Source: Acidobacteriota bacterium (GTDB lineage Bacteria; Acidobacteriota; Terriglobia; Terriglobales; Acidobacteriaceae). From it: a DNA stretch of 5,777 nucleotides. The stretch covers positions 1-5,777 of the forward strand of contig JAGWML010000192.1 of assembly GCA_028873155.1 (NCBI GenBank), written 5' to 3'. Within the stretch, counting starts at the first letter, position 1. Each line of letters opens with the position of its first letter. The notes beneath the pieces are model-generated. The model was given only the letters and a program-made list of their open reading frames with translations, had not been told where the DNA came from and made no database searches. The position numbers and the translations under genes were made by a program. This document shows, piece by piece, positions 5,777 to 5,777 of the stretch.

Positions 5777-5777
5777 T

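Overview
The window is a compact gene block read entirely from the minus strand. Seven coding regions run from right to left with short gaps or overlaps. It looks like a piece of a plasmid, integrative element or genomic island from a GC-rich bacterium. The clearest diagnostic gene is a PRTRC system protein C (ParB-Related, ThiF-Related Cassette). That cassette is known mainly from plasmids and integrated elements, and its function is unknown. Host taxonomy cannot be fixed from this sequence. The small zinc-ribbon plus Fis-type HTH protein reminds me of proteins common in Acidobacteriota, so that phylum is a tentative guess; a proteobacterial origin is not excluded.

Layout in transcription order. 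(1) 5776-4700: a DUF6094-like class I SAM-dependent methyltransferase with an NPPY motif. (2) 4734-4081: an uncharacterised 217-aa protein whose start overlaps the methyltransferase and uses a strong Shine-Dalgarno sequence inside it. (3) 4080-3972: an intergenic gap containing a long 54-base imperfect inverted repeat. (4) 3971-1665: a 768-aa SNF2-like superfamily 2 helicase/ATPase. (5) 1631-1203: a small zinc-ribbon/Fis-HTH regulator with an excellent Shine-Dalgarno sequence. (6) 1202-999: a structured leader that ends in an intrinsic terminator with a UUCG loop, only 12 bases before the next start codon. (7) 998-468: an uncharacterised 176-aa protein. (8) 418-206: PRTRC protein C. (9) 204-1: the start of another small gene, cut by the window edge.

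Genes 1 to 5 look like one operon pairing a DNA methyltransferase-like protein with a DNA translocase and a local regulator. Genes 7 to 9 look like a second unit, separated from the first by the terminator or attenuator. One observation links the units: both the helicase (ending QLSLFD) and the 176-aa protein (ending QMSLF) finish with what looks like a bacterial sliding-clamp (DnaN) binding pentapeptide after a disordered tail. This suggests that both act at replication forks or on newly copied DNA of the element. It is the strongest unexplained signal in the window. No IS element, tRNA, rRNA, CRISPR array, attachment site or replication origin was recognised.
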